Assembly (NCBI RefSeq): GCF_003951285.1
Contig: NZ_RXFQ01000016.1
Location: forward strand, 62,001-126,000
DNA length: 64,000 nt
DNA from: Variovorax beijingensis
GTDB taxonomy: Bacteria; Pseudomonadota; Gammaproteobacteria; Burkholderiales; Burkholderiaceae_C
Direction: 5' to 3'
A program made the position numbers and the translations under genes. This document shows, piece by piece, positions 48,847 through 56,792 of the stretch (positions within the stretch are counted from its first letter, which is position 1; the number at the start of each line of letters is the position of its first letter). A model generated the notes under the pieces. That model saw only the letters and a program-made list of their open reading frames with translations. It had not been told where the DNA came from and ran no database searches.

Positions 48847-49863
48847 TTACTTTGCGCCAGGGGTGTAGAGCTTGTCGAACTGGCCGCCGTCGTTGAAGTG
48901 CACCTTCTGCGCGTCGCCGAGGCTGCCGAACAGTTCCTGCACCGTGAACAGCTGCAGCGGCTTGAAGGTGGCGGCGTACTTCTTGAGCACGGTCTGCGAG
49001 CGCGGGCGCAGCGCATGCTTGGCCGCGATTTCCTGCGCCTCTTCGGAATAGAGCCAGTCGAGGTAGGCCTTGGCGAGTTCGCCGGTGCCCTTCTTCTTGG
49101 TCGTGCGCTCGACCATGGCCACCGGGTTCTCGGCCACGATGCTGATCGACGGGTAGACCGAATCGACCTTGCCCGAGCCGAACTCGCGGTCGATCGACAC
49201 CACTTCGGATTCGAAGGTGATCAGCGCATCGCCGATGTTGCGCTGCAGGAAGGCGGTGGTCGCGTCGCGGCCGCCGCGCGCCAGCACCGGCACGTTCTTG
49301 AACAGCTTGCCGACGAACTCGGCCGCCTGGGCGTCGGTGCCGCCCTTCTTCTTGACGTAGCCCCAGGCCGCGAGATAGGCGTAGCGCCCGTTGCCGCCGG
49401 TCTTGGGGTTGACGATCACGACCTGCACGCCGGGCTTCACCAGGTCTTCCCAGTCCTTGATGCCCTTGGGGTTGCCGTTGCGCACCAGGAACAGCATGGT
49501 CGAGGTGGTGGGCGATGCGTTCTCGGGGAATTTCTTGTTCCAGTCCTTCGCGACCACGCCGGCGTTGGCCAGGAAGTCGATGTCGGTGGAGGTGTTCATG
49601 GTCACCACGTCGGCATCGAGGCCATCGGCCACCGCGCGCGCCTGGGCGCTGGACCCGCCATGCGACTGGTCGATCTTCACGTCCTTGCCGGTGGTCTTCT
49701 TGTAGTTGGCCACGAACGCCGCGTTGTAGTCCTTGTAGAACTCTCGCGCCACGTCGTACGAGGCGTTCAGCAGCGTGCTGCCCTGGGCAAAGGCGCTGCT
49801 TCCGGCGAGCGCGGAAGATGCCAGCGCGAGCACGGCGGCGAAGGTCTTGAATCTGGAAGTCAT
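48847..49863 (-). CDS. sbp: Sulfate-binding periplasmic protein, 338 aa
   Basis: The protein delivers sulfate to CysTWA. Signal peptide MTSRFKTFAAVLALASSALA...AFA is clear. The mature protein has LLNASYDVAREFYKDYN and QSHGGSSAQARAV, the family's sulfate-binding region. The start overlaps the stop of the hydrolase gene upstream (ATGA), so it is probably cotranscribed with it. Confidence 0.94.
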   Translation of the reverse strand: MTSRFKTFAAVLALASSALAGSSAFAQGSTLLNASYDVAREFYKDYNAAFVANYKKTTGKDVKIDQSHGGSSAQARAVADGLDADVVTMNTSTDIDFLANAGVVAKDWNKKFPENASPTTSTMLFLVRNGNPKGIKDWEDLVKPGVQVVIVNPKTGGNGRYAYLAAWGYVKKKGGTDAQAAEFVGKLFKNVPVLARGGRDATTAFLQRNIGDALITFESEVVSIDREFGSGKVDSVYPSISIVAENPVAMVERTTKKKGTGELAKAYLDWLYSEEAQEIAAKHALRPRSQTVLKKYAATFKPLQLFTVQELFGSLGDAQKVHFNDGGQFDKLYTPGAK

Positions 49864-50435
49864 GTAGTTGCCAAGGTTTCTGAAAAATCACCGCCCGCTG
49901 GCCATGCGGCGGGCTCGTCGGTCAACGACTGGAGCAAGGCGAGGCCGAGCGGCCAGTCTCCATGTCCCGAATCGATGTTGATATGGCCCGCATTCTGCAT
50001 GCGGACAAACTCACTGCCCCAGGCGCGGGAATAGGCGCCGGCCAGGCGGATCGGGCAATACGGGTCGTTGCTGCTCGCCACCACGATGCTGCGGTATGGC
50101 AGCGCCGCATACGGCACGGGCGCGAAGTCCGACAGCACGGCCCGGCGCTCCGGATCGGCCGGCGCCACCAGCAGCGCGCCGTGGATGCGCGCCGCCGCCT
50201 CGGCCGGCAGGTGCGCCGTGGCGATGCATCCCAGGCTGTGCGCGGCAATCACCACCGGCCCGGGGCTTTCGAGCACCAGCCTGGCGAGCGTGGCCACCCA
50301 GGCCTCGCGCCTGGGCGATGCCCAGTCGTCCTGCACCACCCGCGCCGCGCCCGGAATGCGCTCTTCCCACAGGCTCTGCCAGTGGCCGGGCCCGGAGTCG
50401 CGCCAGCCGGGCACGATGATCACGGAAGTCTGCAT
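49860..50435 (-). CDS. RBBP9/YdeN-like alpha/beta hydrolase, 191 aa
   Basis: This is a small serine hydrolase. It begins QTSVIIVPGWRDSGPGHWQ, the hallmark of the RBBP9/YdeN family. The nucleophile is S67 in AAHSLGC, and the histidine lies in AGHINIDSGHGDWP. The substrate is unknown. It lies 20 bases after the peroxiredoxin gene and overlaps sbp, so it is physically part of the sulfate-import string. Confidence 0.88.
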   Translation of the reverse strand: MQTSVIIVPGWRDSGPGHWQSLWEERIPGAARVVQDDWASPRREAWVATLARLVLESPGPVVIAAHSLGCIATAHLPAEAAARIHGALLVAPADPERRAVLSDFAPVPYAALPYRSIVVASSNDPYCPIRLAGAYSRAWGSEFVRMQNAGHINIDSGHGDWPLGLALLQSLTDEPAAWPAGGDFSETLATT

Positions 50436-50455
50436 GAAGGCGCTGCCCCGTCCGC

Positions 50456-51097
50456 TTACTTGTTGGGCTGCGGCGTGATGCGCAGGTAGGGCTTCACCGC
50501 CTTGAAGCCCTTGGGGAAGCGCTCGGCCAGTTCGGCCGGGTCCTGGATGCTCGGGATGATGACCACGTCGTCGCCGTCTTTCCAGTTCACCGGCGTGGCC
50601 ACCTTGTGGCTGTCGGTGAGCTGCAGCGAGTCGATCACGCGCAGGATCTCGTCGAAGTTGCGGCCGGTCGATGCCGGGTAGGTGATGGTCGCGCGGATCG
50701 CCTTCTTCGGATCGATGATGAACACGCTGCGCACCGTGGCCGTGGCCGATGCGTTCGGGTGGATCAGGTCGTACAGGTCGGCCACCTTGCGGTCATGGTC
50801 CGCAATGATCGGAAAGTTGACGGTGGTGTTCTGCGTCTCGTTGATGTCGCCGATCCACTCCTTGTGTTTGTTGGCGGGGTCGACGCTCAGCGCGATGGGC
50901 TTCACGCCGCGCTTGGCGAATTCGCCCGACAGCGCCGCGGTCTTGCCGAGTTCGGTGGTGCACACGGGCGTGAAATCGGCCGGGTGCGAGAAGAGCACCA
51001 CCCACGAATCGCCGGCCCATTGGTAGAAGTCGAGGGGGCCTTCGCTGGAATCCTGGGTGAAATTGGGGGCTGTGTCGCCGAGTCGCAGGGTTGCCAT
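50456..51097 (-). CDS. 1-Cys peroxiredoxin (Prx6 type), 213 aa
   Basis: The enzyme reduces peroxides. The peroxidatic cysteine is C46 in DFTPVCTTEL; it is the only cysteine in the protein, so it is a 1-Cys type that needs an outside reductant. The Prx6-like C-terminal domain (TPVNWKDGDDVVIIPSI) is complete. A good promoter lies upstream. It seems to head the string prx-hydrolase-sbp-cysTWA-dsbB. Confidence 0.94.
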   Translation of the reverse strand: MATLRLGDTAPNFTQDSSEGPLDFYQWAGDSWVVLFSHPADFTPVCTTELGKTAALSGEFAKRGVKPIALSVDPANKHKEWIGDINETQNTTVNFPIIADHDRKVADLYDLIHPNASATATVRSVFIIDPKKAIRATITYPASTGRNFDEILRVIDSLQLTDSHKVATPVNWKDGDDVVIIPSIQDPAELAERFPKGFKAVKPYLRITPQPNK

Positions 51098-51126
51098 GGT
51101 CGCTCCTTGGATGGATGGGAGCCTGG

Positions 51127-51175
51127 GATTGTGCGAAGTGCAGCTTCAATGCCAAACGAATATCTACTTGTTTGG
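51127..51175 (-). promoter_or_regulatory. Promoter of the peroxiredoxin gene with an inverted repeat over the -35 box
   Basis: Leftward, TTGGCA (51150-51155), 17 bases, then ACAATC (51127-51132) make a plausible promoter, about 30 bases before the start codon. CCAAAC (51152-51157) and GTTTGG (51170-51175) form an inverted repeat that overlaps the -35 box. A LysR-type or other redox regulator could bind there. Confidence 0.5.
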
Positions 51176-51215
51176 TTATGGCGTTTTTCGCATAAGAAGC
51201 GGCCGATCCATCCAG

Positions 51216-52130
51216 TCAGTACATGCCCGATTGGCTCCCGCTCATGTGCTCGGCCAGGAAGTCGATCAGCTGGCGAACCGCCGGCACCAGGGCGCGGCGC
51301 TGCGGAAAGACCATGTGCGCGATCACCGGCGCCGGCCCCCAGCCGGGCAGCAATTGCGCGAGCCGGCCCGCCTCCACGTCGGCGCGGCACATGTAGCCCG
51401 GCAGCAGCGTCGCGCCCACGCCCTCGAGCGCGACCATCTGCAGCGTCGCCAGATCGTCCGCCACGCAGCGCGGCGTGTGGACGTGCACGTGAATCTCGCC
51501 GTTCGGGCCCTCGAGCCGCCATTCGCTGCGGCCTTCGCCGTTGGCCGACATGGCCGCCGTCGGCAGCCGCTCGAGGTCGGCCGGCGTGCGGACCGGGCCC
51601 AGGCGCTGCAGCAGCTCCGGCCGGGCCACCAACACGGCGCGGCTGGTGCCCAGCACCTTGGCCACGAGCGTGGTGCTGTCCTCGATGGCGGGGCGCACGC
51701 GCAGCGCGATGTCGATCCCCTCTTCGATCAGGTCCACTGGCCGGTTCATGACGCGCAGGTCGACGCGCACCGCCGGGTAGCGCTCCATGAAGCGCGGCAG
51801 CAGCTGCGCGAGCCCGCTGTGGGCGATGGTGATCGGGCAGCTCAGGCGGACCGTGCCGCAGGGATCGGTGTGCACCTGCGCCACCGCCTCGGTCGCCGCC
51901 TGCGCCGCGTCGCGCACGGCGGCCGAATGCCGCAGGAAGATCTCGCCCGCCGGCGTGAGCGACAGCCGCCGCGTGCTGCGCTGCATCAGCTGCACGCCGA
52001 GCCGGTCCTCCAGCTCCGCCACGCGGCGCGACAGGCGCGACTTGGGAATGCCGAGCGCGCGGCTGGCCGCGGCAAAGCCGCCGCGCTCTGCCACCTCGGC
52101 GAAAAAAACCATGTCGTTGAGGTCTTGCAT
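51216..52130 (-). CDS. LysR family transcriptional regulator, 304 aa
   Basis: The N-terminal winged helix (DMVFFAEVAERGGFAAASRA) and the C-terminal effector domain are complete. Start MQDLNDMVFF at 52130 is favoured because AGGA lies about 12 bases upstream; an ATG at 52148 is possible. It is divergent from azoR, with a 19-base palindrome between them, so azoR is the likely target. It is close to the DhcR/AaeR-like group of regulators. Confidence 0.88.
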   Translation of the reverse strand: MQDLNDMVFFAEVAERGGFAAASRALGIPKSRLSRRVAELEDRLGVQLMQRSTRRLSLTPAGEIFLRHSAAVRDAAQAATEAVAQVHTDPCGTVRLSCPITIAHSGLAQLLPRFMERYPAVRVDLRVMNRPVDLIEEGIDIALRVRPAIEDSTTLVAKVLGTSRAVLVARPELLQRLGPVRTPADLERLPTAAMSANGEGRSEWRLEGPNGEIHVHVHTPRCVADDLATLQMVALEGVGATLLPGYMCRADVEAGRLAQLLPGWGPAPVIAHMVFPQRRALVPAVRQLIDFLAEHMSGSQSGMY

Positions 52131-52158
52131 GCGGTGATTGTCCTGCATATGGGACGAT

Positions 52159-52177
52159 GTAGTCAAAATTTGGCTAC
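52159..52177. promoter_or_regulatory. Near-perfect 19-base palindrome, likely LysR operator
   Basis: GTAGTCAAAATTTGGCTAC is symmetric except for one pair. It lies midway between the divergent lysR and azoR starts (130 bases apart), as LysR regulators usually require. TAGAAT at 52201-52206 may be the azoR -10 box. Confidence 0.6.
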
Positions 52178-52260
52178 TTATCGCTCACTCGCATCAAAAA
52201 TAGAATTACACCATCGCCGGCCACCTTTGAGCGCCGACCTCCACACGAAAGTGATCGACC

Positions 52261-52908
52261 ATGAAGCTGCTCCACATCGACTCCAGCATCCTGAGTGCCA
52301 ATTCGACCTCCCGCCTCCTCACGGCCGAGATCGTGGCGGCCTGGAAAGCCGCGCATCCCGACACCACGGTCGAGTACCTCGACCTCGCCGCCAACGCCCC
52401 CTCGCACTTCGGCGCCGATGCCCTGGGCATCAAGACCGGCGTGCAGGCCCAGCCGACCGAAGCCCAGCAGCGCGAGAACGCGCTCTCGGAACAGCTCGTG
52501 AGCCAATTCCTGGCTTCCGACGTCATCGTGGTGGGCGCGCCGCTGTACAACTTCTCGGTGCCGACCCAGCTCAAGGCCTGGATCGACCGGCTCGCGCAGA
52601 TCGGCCGCACCTTCAAGTACACCGACAAGGGCCCCGTGGGCCTGGCCGGCGGCAAGACCGTGATCGTGGCGTCCAGCCGCGGCGGCATCTACTCGACCAC
52701 CGAAGGCGGCCAGGCCGCGGAACACCAGGAGAGCTACCTGAAGGTGGTGTTCGGCTTCTTCGGCATCACCGACGTGCGCTTCGTGCGTGCCGAAGGCGTG
52801 GCCATGGGCGATGCCACCAAGGCCGCCGCGCTGGCCGCGGCACGCGTCGACATCCGGGCGGCCACGGCCGAAGCCGCCAACCAGAAGGACGTGGCGCAGG
52901 CGGCCTGA
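52261..52908 (+). CDS. azoR: FMN-dependent NADH-azoreductase, 215 aa
   Basis: This flavodoxin-fold enzyme reduces azo dyes and quinones with NADH and may help against thiol and electrophile stress. It begins MKLLHIDSSILSANSTSR and has the FMN-binding GAPLYNFSVPTQLKAWIDR and the loop SSRGGIYS. It is complete. It is divergent from a LysR regulator and ends at a bidirectional terminator. Confidence 0.94.
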   Translation: MKLLHIDSSILSANSTSRLLTAEIVAAWKAAHPDTTVEYLDLAANAPSHFGADALGIKTGVQAQPTEAQQRENALSEQLVSQFLASDVIVVGAPLYNFSVPTQLKAWIDRLAQIGRTFKYTDKGPVGLAGGKTVIVASSRGGIYSTTEGGQAAEHQESYLKVVFGFFGITDVRFVRAEGVAMGDATKAAALAAARVDIRAATAEAANQKDVAQAA

Positions 52909-52924
52909 GCCTCTTTGCTCTACC

Positions 52925-52963
52925 CCAATGAAAATGCCGCCCCCGGGGCGGCATTTTCATTGG
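52925..52963. terminator. 39-base palindromic bidirectional terminator
   Basis: Two perfect 19-base arms (left arm CCAATGAAAATGCCGCCCC) flank a single central base. The core CCGCCCC/GGGGCGG is flanked by AAAA and TTTT on both sides. It lies between the convergent azoR and FMN reductase genes. Confidence 0.9.
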
Positions 52964-52977
52964 CGGGTTCGGTTGCC

Positions 52978-53535
52978 TCAGGCGGCCGCGTGGCTCTTGA
53001 TCCAGGCCGCGTACTTGTCCATCCAGCTCTGCAGGAACTTCTTCGTGCCTTCGCTGCCGATGTGGCCCTTGTCGTCGAACAGGCCGTCCTTGGCTTGAAG
53101 AAACACCTCCGGCTGCCCAAGCGTGGGCACATCGAGGTACGCCAGCACATTGCGCAGATGCTGCTGCGCCAGCGCGGTGCCGATGGCGCCCACCGAAATG
53201 CCCAGCACGCCTGCCGGCTTGCCGGCCCAGGCGCTCTGCCCGTAGGGGCGCGAGGCATGGTCGATCGCGTTCTTCAGCACGCCGGGCAGCGAGCGGTTGT
53301 ATTCGGGCGTGACGAACAGCAGGCCCTGGGCCGCCGCGATCTCGGTCTTGAGCCGCTTCACCGAAGGCGCCTGGTTGCCGTCGTCGTCCTGGTTGTACAG
53401 GGGCAGATCGTCGATGCGCAAATGCTCGAAGGTGAAGTCCGACGGTGCAAGGTGCGCCAGCGCAAGGGCCAGCTTCTGGTTGAACGAATCCTTGCGAAGG
53501 CTGCCGACGATCACGGCAATTCGGGTCTGGCTCAT
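52978..53535 (-). CDS. NADPH-dependent FMN reductase, 185 aa
   Basis: This flavodoxin-like reductase of the ChrR/YieF group has the phosphate loop VGSLRKDSFNQKLA and the conserved TPEYNRSLPGVLKNAID. It reduces free flavin, quinones or chromate in this family. Start MSQTRIAVI at 53535 has AGGAG upstream. It is convergent with azoR and divergent from panE-like. It could supply reduced flavin to SsuD or to the halogenase-like protein nearby, but this is inference. Confidence 0.9.
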   Translation of the reverse strand: MSQTRIAVIVGSLRKDSFNQKLALALAHLAPSDFTFEHLRIDDLPLYNQDDDGNQAPSVKRLKTEIAAAQGLLFVTPEYNRSLPGVLKNAIDHASRPYGQSAWAGKPAGVLGISVGAIGTALAQQHLRNVLAYLDVPTLGQPEVFLQAKDGLFDDKGHIGSEGTKKFLQSWMDKYAAWIKSHAAA

Positions 53536-53719
53536 GGATGAAGCTCCTTTTGGGGTGGGAAAAACATGAATGGAAGGATGGCCAGAACGATTATGCGAAG
53601 CGCCCATGACCTTTTCCCAAAAAGCTCTTCCGCCCCATCCGCCTTTTCGGCCTGCCCAGCAGGTCAGCCCGATCGCGGGCATCATCGCCCGAGTCCTTCA
53701 GTCTCAGGAGCAGTTCACG

Positions 53720-54655
53720 ATGCGATTTCTAGTGGTGGGTGCAGGCGCACTCGGTGGTTATTTCGGCGGCCGGCTGCTGGAGGCGGGACGCGACCTGACC
53801 TTTCTGCTGCGCCCGCGGCGCGCGGCACAGATCGCGAAGACCGGACTCGTGGTCCAAAGCCCGTTCGGCAACCTGCAGCTGCCCTCGCCGCCCCACGTGC
53901 TGGCCGAGGACATCCGGGCGCCCTTCGACGTGGTCGTGGTCGGCAGCAAGGCCTATGACCTCGACGCCACCATGGCGTCGTTCGCGCCGGCCGTCGGGCC
54001 CGACACGGTCATTCTTCCACTGCTCAACGGCATGAGCCACATCGACCGCCTGGCCGAGCGCTTCGGCAGCGAACGCGTGCTCGGCGGCCTGTGCATGATC
54101 TCCGCCACGCTGGACGACGAAGGCCGCGTGCTGCACCTGAACGACATGCACGGCCTCGCCTTCGGCGAGCGCGCGGGCGGACGCTCGGCGCGCGTCGATG
54201 CCATTGCCGCCCAGTTCGCCGGTGCGAAGTTCGACGCCACGCTGAGCGGGAACATCTCGCAGGACATGTGGGAGAAGTGGGTCTTCATCGCCTCGGCGGC
54301 GGGCCTCACGAGCCTGATGCGCGCGTCCATCGGCGACATCGCGAGCGCGGGCGGACGGGACGTGGCGCTCGCGATCTTCGACGAATGCTGCGCCATTGCC
54401 GCGCACAACGGCTTCGCGCCGCGCCCGGCAGCCGTCGAGCGCGGCCGCGCCATGATGACGGCGCCGGGCTCCCCGATGACCGCCTCCATGTACAAGGACA
54501 TCGTGCGCGGCGCGCCGATCGAGGCCGACCACATCGTCGGCGACCTGCTGGGCCGCGCGCCCGCCGCCCTTTCTTCATCCGTGCCTTCGGTGCTGCGCAC
54601 GGCCTACGTCCACCTGAAGGCCTACGAGGCGCGGCGCGCCCGCGAAGCGGCCTGA
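53720..54655 (+). CDS. 2-dehydropantoate 2-reductase family protein, 311 aa
   Basis: The protein has a Rossmann motif at the start (FLVVGAGALGGYFGG), the substrate region LPLLNGMSHID and the catalytic lysine region NISQDMWEKWVF. It is of the ApbA/PanE family, which includes many paralogues with other 2-keto acid substrates, so a role in pantothenate synthesis is not sure. AGGAG precedes the ATG. It is followed after 13 bases by a racemase-like gene. Confidence 0.88.
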   Translation: MRFLVVGAGALGGYFGGRLLEAGRDLTFLLRPRRAAQIAKTGLVVQSPFGNLQLPSPPHVLAEDIRAPFDVVVVGSKAYDLDATMASFAPAVGPDTVILPLLNGMSHIDRLAERFGSERVLGGLCMISATLDDEGRVLHLNDMHGLAFGERAGGRSARVDAIAAQFAGAKFDATLSGNISQDMWEKWVFIASAAGLTSLMRASIGDIASAGGRDVALAIFDECCAIAAHNGFAPRPAAVERGRAMMTAPGSPMTASMYKDIVRGAPIEADHIVGDLLGRAPAALSSSVPSVLRTAYVHLKAYEARRAREAA

Positions 54656-54668
54656 GGCTTTCTTCTCG

Positions 54669-55364
54669 ATGACCGACGCCATCGCCTTCCTCCACACGGC
54701 GCAGGTCCATGTGCCGACCTTCGAGCGCCTGACCCGCGAGATCGCGCCCGAACTGGAGGTGCGCCACCTGGTGATGGAGGAACTGCTGCACGAAGCCCGC
54801 GCCGTGGGCATCGACAACCCGATGCTGGCCGCGCGCGTGCACGAGGCCATGCGCGAGGCCGCATCCGACGGCGCCGCCGTGGTGGCGTGCACCTGCTCGA
54901 CCATCGGCGCCATTGCGGAAAGGACGCCCACGGGCGGCGCCTTCGCGGCCCAACGCATCGACCGAGCGATGGCCGACCGCGCCGTGTGCGCGGGCCCGCG
55001 CGTGCTGATTGCCGCGGCGCTCGAAAGCACGCTGGAGCCGACCACCGCGCTGGTTCTTTCGGCCGCCGCGCAGGCCGGCGTCGGTGTCCGGCCGAGCGCG
55101 CTCCTGGTCGCCGGGGCCTGGCCGCACTTCGAGGCCGGCGACAGCGCACGCTACATCGAGATGCTGGCCAGCGCGATCCGCAGCGCCGCCATCGGCGCCG
55201 ACGTGGTGGTTCTGGCGCAGGCCTCGATGGCCCCCGTCGCGGCCGGACTCGCAGACCTCGGCATCGAGGTGCTCGGCAGTCCCGGCCCGGGCGTTGCGCA
55301 TGCCGTGGCCACGCTGCGCGCCTCGCGCTCGGCGTGGGCCCCGCGGGCGGCTACTCCGACTTGA
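54669..55364 (+). CDS. Aspartate/glutamate racemase-like protein, 231 aa
   Basis: The fold type is suggested by VVACTCSTIGAIAE (C74/C76), which matches the first catalytic cysteine region of the Asp/Glu racemase family. At the place of the second cysteine the sequence reads VVVLAQASMAPV, with no cysteine. It therefore may not racemise amino acids; a lyase or isomerase role is possible. It forms a pair with the PanE-like gene. Its 3' end overlaps that of the convergent flavoprotein gene by 14 bases. Confidence 0.7.
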   Translation: MTDAIAFLHTAQVHVPTFERLTREIAPELEVRHLVMEELLHEARAVGIDNPMLAARVHEAMREAASDGAAVVACTCSTIGAIAERTPTGGAFAAQRIDRAMADRAVCAGPRVLIAAALESTLEPTTALVLSAAAQAGVGVRPSALLVAGAWPHFEAGDSARYIEMLASAIRSAAIGADVVVLAQASMAPVAAGLADLGIEVLGSPGPGVAHAVATLRASRSAWAPRAATPT

Positions 55365-56706
55365 GGATCGTCTCGCCCTTCAAAGCACCCATGTCCCGTA
55401 TGTTGAAGCGGTGCCGCTTCCAGCCGGCCCACGTGCGGCGCAGGTGGGTGATGGAGATGAAGTAGTAGAGAAACTTGAACATGCCGAGCGCCCGCCATAT
55501 CGGCGTGCCGCGGTAGATGTCGCCGGCCAGCAGCGACATCAGCCCCTCCTTCACGCGGAACGGATTGCCCGGGTGCATGAACATGTCGCGGATCGTCGGG
55601 TTGGTCACGCGGTAGATGAACCACGAATACTCCCGCGGCCCCTTGCGCATCATGGCCTCGAAACTCTCGCGCACGGGCGCCAGTTCGGCCGGCCGGTCGA
55701 GCGCGGTGGCCACCAGCGCGGCGCCGTCGAAGGCGCTGTGCATCGCCAGGTACACGCCCGACGAGAACATCGGGTCGATGAAGGTGAAGGCGTCGCCCAG
55801 CATCAGGTAGCGGTCGCCCGTGGCGTGCGTGCTCGAATACGAGAAATTGCCGGTGGCGTGCACCGCATCGTCCACCAGCGTGGCGTGCTTCAGCCGGTCC
55901 ACCAGCACCGGGCACAGCGCGATGGTGTCGTAGAAGAACTCCTTGAGCGGCTTGTCGCGCGTCTTCAGGTAGTACGGCCAGCAGACCGCGCCCACACTCG
56001 TGGTGCCGTCGGCCAGCGGAATGAACCAGAACCAGCCGTGCGCAAACCAGCAGATGCTGATGTTGCCTTCCTTCTTGCCCTCCAGCCGCTCGGCGTTGGT
56101 GAAGTGGCCGAAGAGCGCCGTGCTGTTGTGGTCGGGGTTCTTTTCCTTGCAGCGGAATTTGTTGGCCAGCAGCGTGTCGCGCCCCGTGGCATCGACCACG
56201 AAGCGGGCGCGCCAGCTGCGCCTGGCGCCGTCGTCCATCTGGGACTGCACCGTGGCACCGTCGGCATCGAAGGCCACGTCGCGCACCTTACAGCCTTCGA
56301 GCGTCTGCGCGCCGCGTGCCGCGGCATTGCGGAACAGCAGCTCGTCAAGCTCCGAGCGGCGCACCTGCCAGGCCGAATCGAGCGACTTGTCCCAGCCCTC
56401 GGCAAAGTCCACGTAGCTGCGGTGCTCGTGCTCCGGAGAGACGAACTCGATGCCGAACTTGGGCATGCCGATCTTCTCGACCTGGTCGCGCACGCCGAGC
56501 TTGTCGAAAAGCTCCACATTCGCCGGCAGCAGCGATTCGCCGATATGAAAGCGCGGGTGGTGCTCCTTTTCGAGCAGCACCACCTTGCGGCCCTGCTGCG
56601 CGAGCAGCGCCGAGATCGTGGAGCCTGCGGGGCCGCCGCCGATCACGAGGACGTCGCAGGATTCGGGGGGGGAGGATGCCTGAGCGGAACTTGGAGACTG
56701 GGACAT
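55351..56706 (-). CDS. FAD-dependent oxidoreductase of the flavin-dependent halogenase type, 451 aa
   Basis: The FAD-binding motif is VIGGGPAGST (G23, G25, G28). RFHIGESLLP at 52-61 is typical of non-tryptophan flavin halogenases and related hydroxylases. Both halogenase signatures are present: W-x-W-x-I-P (W225 to P230) and F-x-x-P-x-x-S-x-G (F309 to G317). K83 in GMPKFGIEF could be the lysine that carries the halogen. A monooxygenase or reductase role cannot be excluded. The C-terminal 60 residues have hydrophobic stretches (FKFLYYFISITH). No biosynthetic cluster surrounds it. Confidence 0.8.
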   Translation of the reverse strand: MSQSPSSAQASSPPESCDVLVIGGGPAGSTISALLAQQGRKVVLLEKEHHPRFHIGESLLPANVELFDKLGVRDQVEKIGMPKFGIEFVSPEHEHRSYVDFAEGWDKSLDSAWQVRRSELDELLFRNAAARGAQTLEGCKVRDVAFDADGATVQSQMDDGARRSWRARFVVDATGRDTLLANKFRCKEKNPDHNSTALFGHFTNAERLEGKKEGNISICWFAHGWFWFIPLADGTTSVGAVCWPYYLKTRDKPLKEFFYDTIALCPVLVDRLKHATLVDDAVHATGNFSYSSTHATGDRYLMLGDAFTFIDPMFSSGVYLAMHSAFDGAALVATALDRPAELAPVRESFEAMMRKGPREYSWFIYRVTNPTIRDMFMHPGNPFRVKEGLMSLLAGDIYRGTPIWRALGMFKFLYYFISITHLRRTWAGWKRHRFNIRDMGALKGETILKSE

Positions 56707-56792
56707 GCGAGGGCGGGCAGCGTTATCGACGGCTGCAAAGCATAGCCTGTGCGCTGCCGACTCCGCAAAATCGGCTAAGCCGCCGCCGCCGC

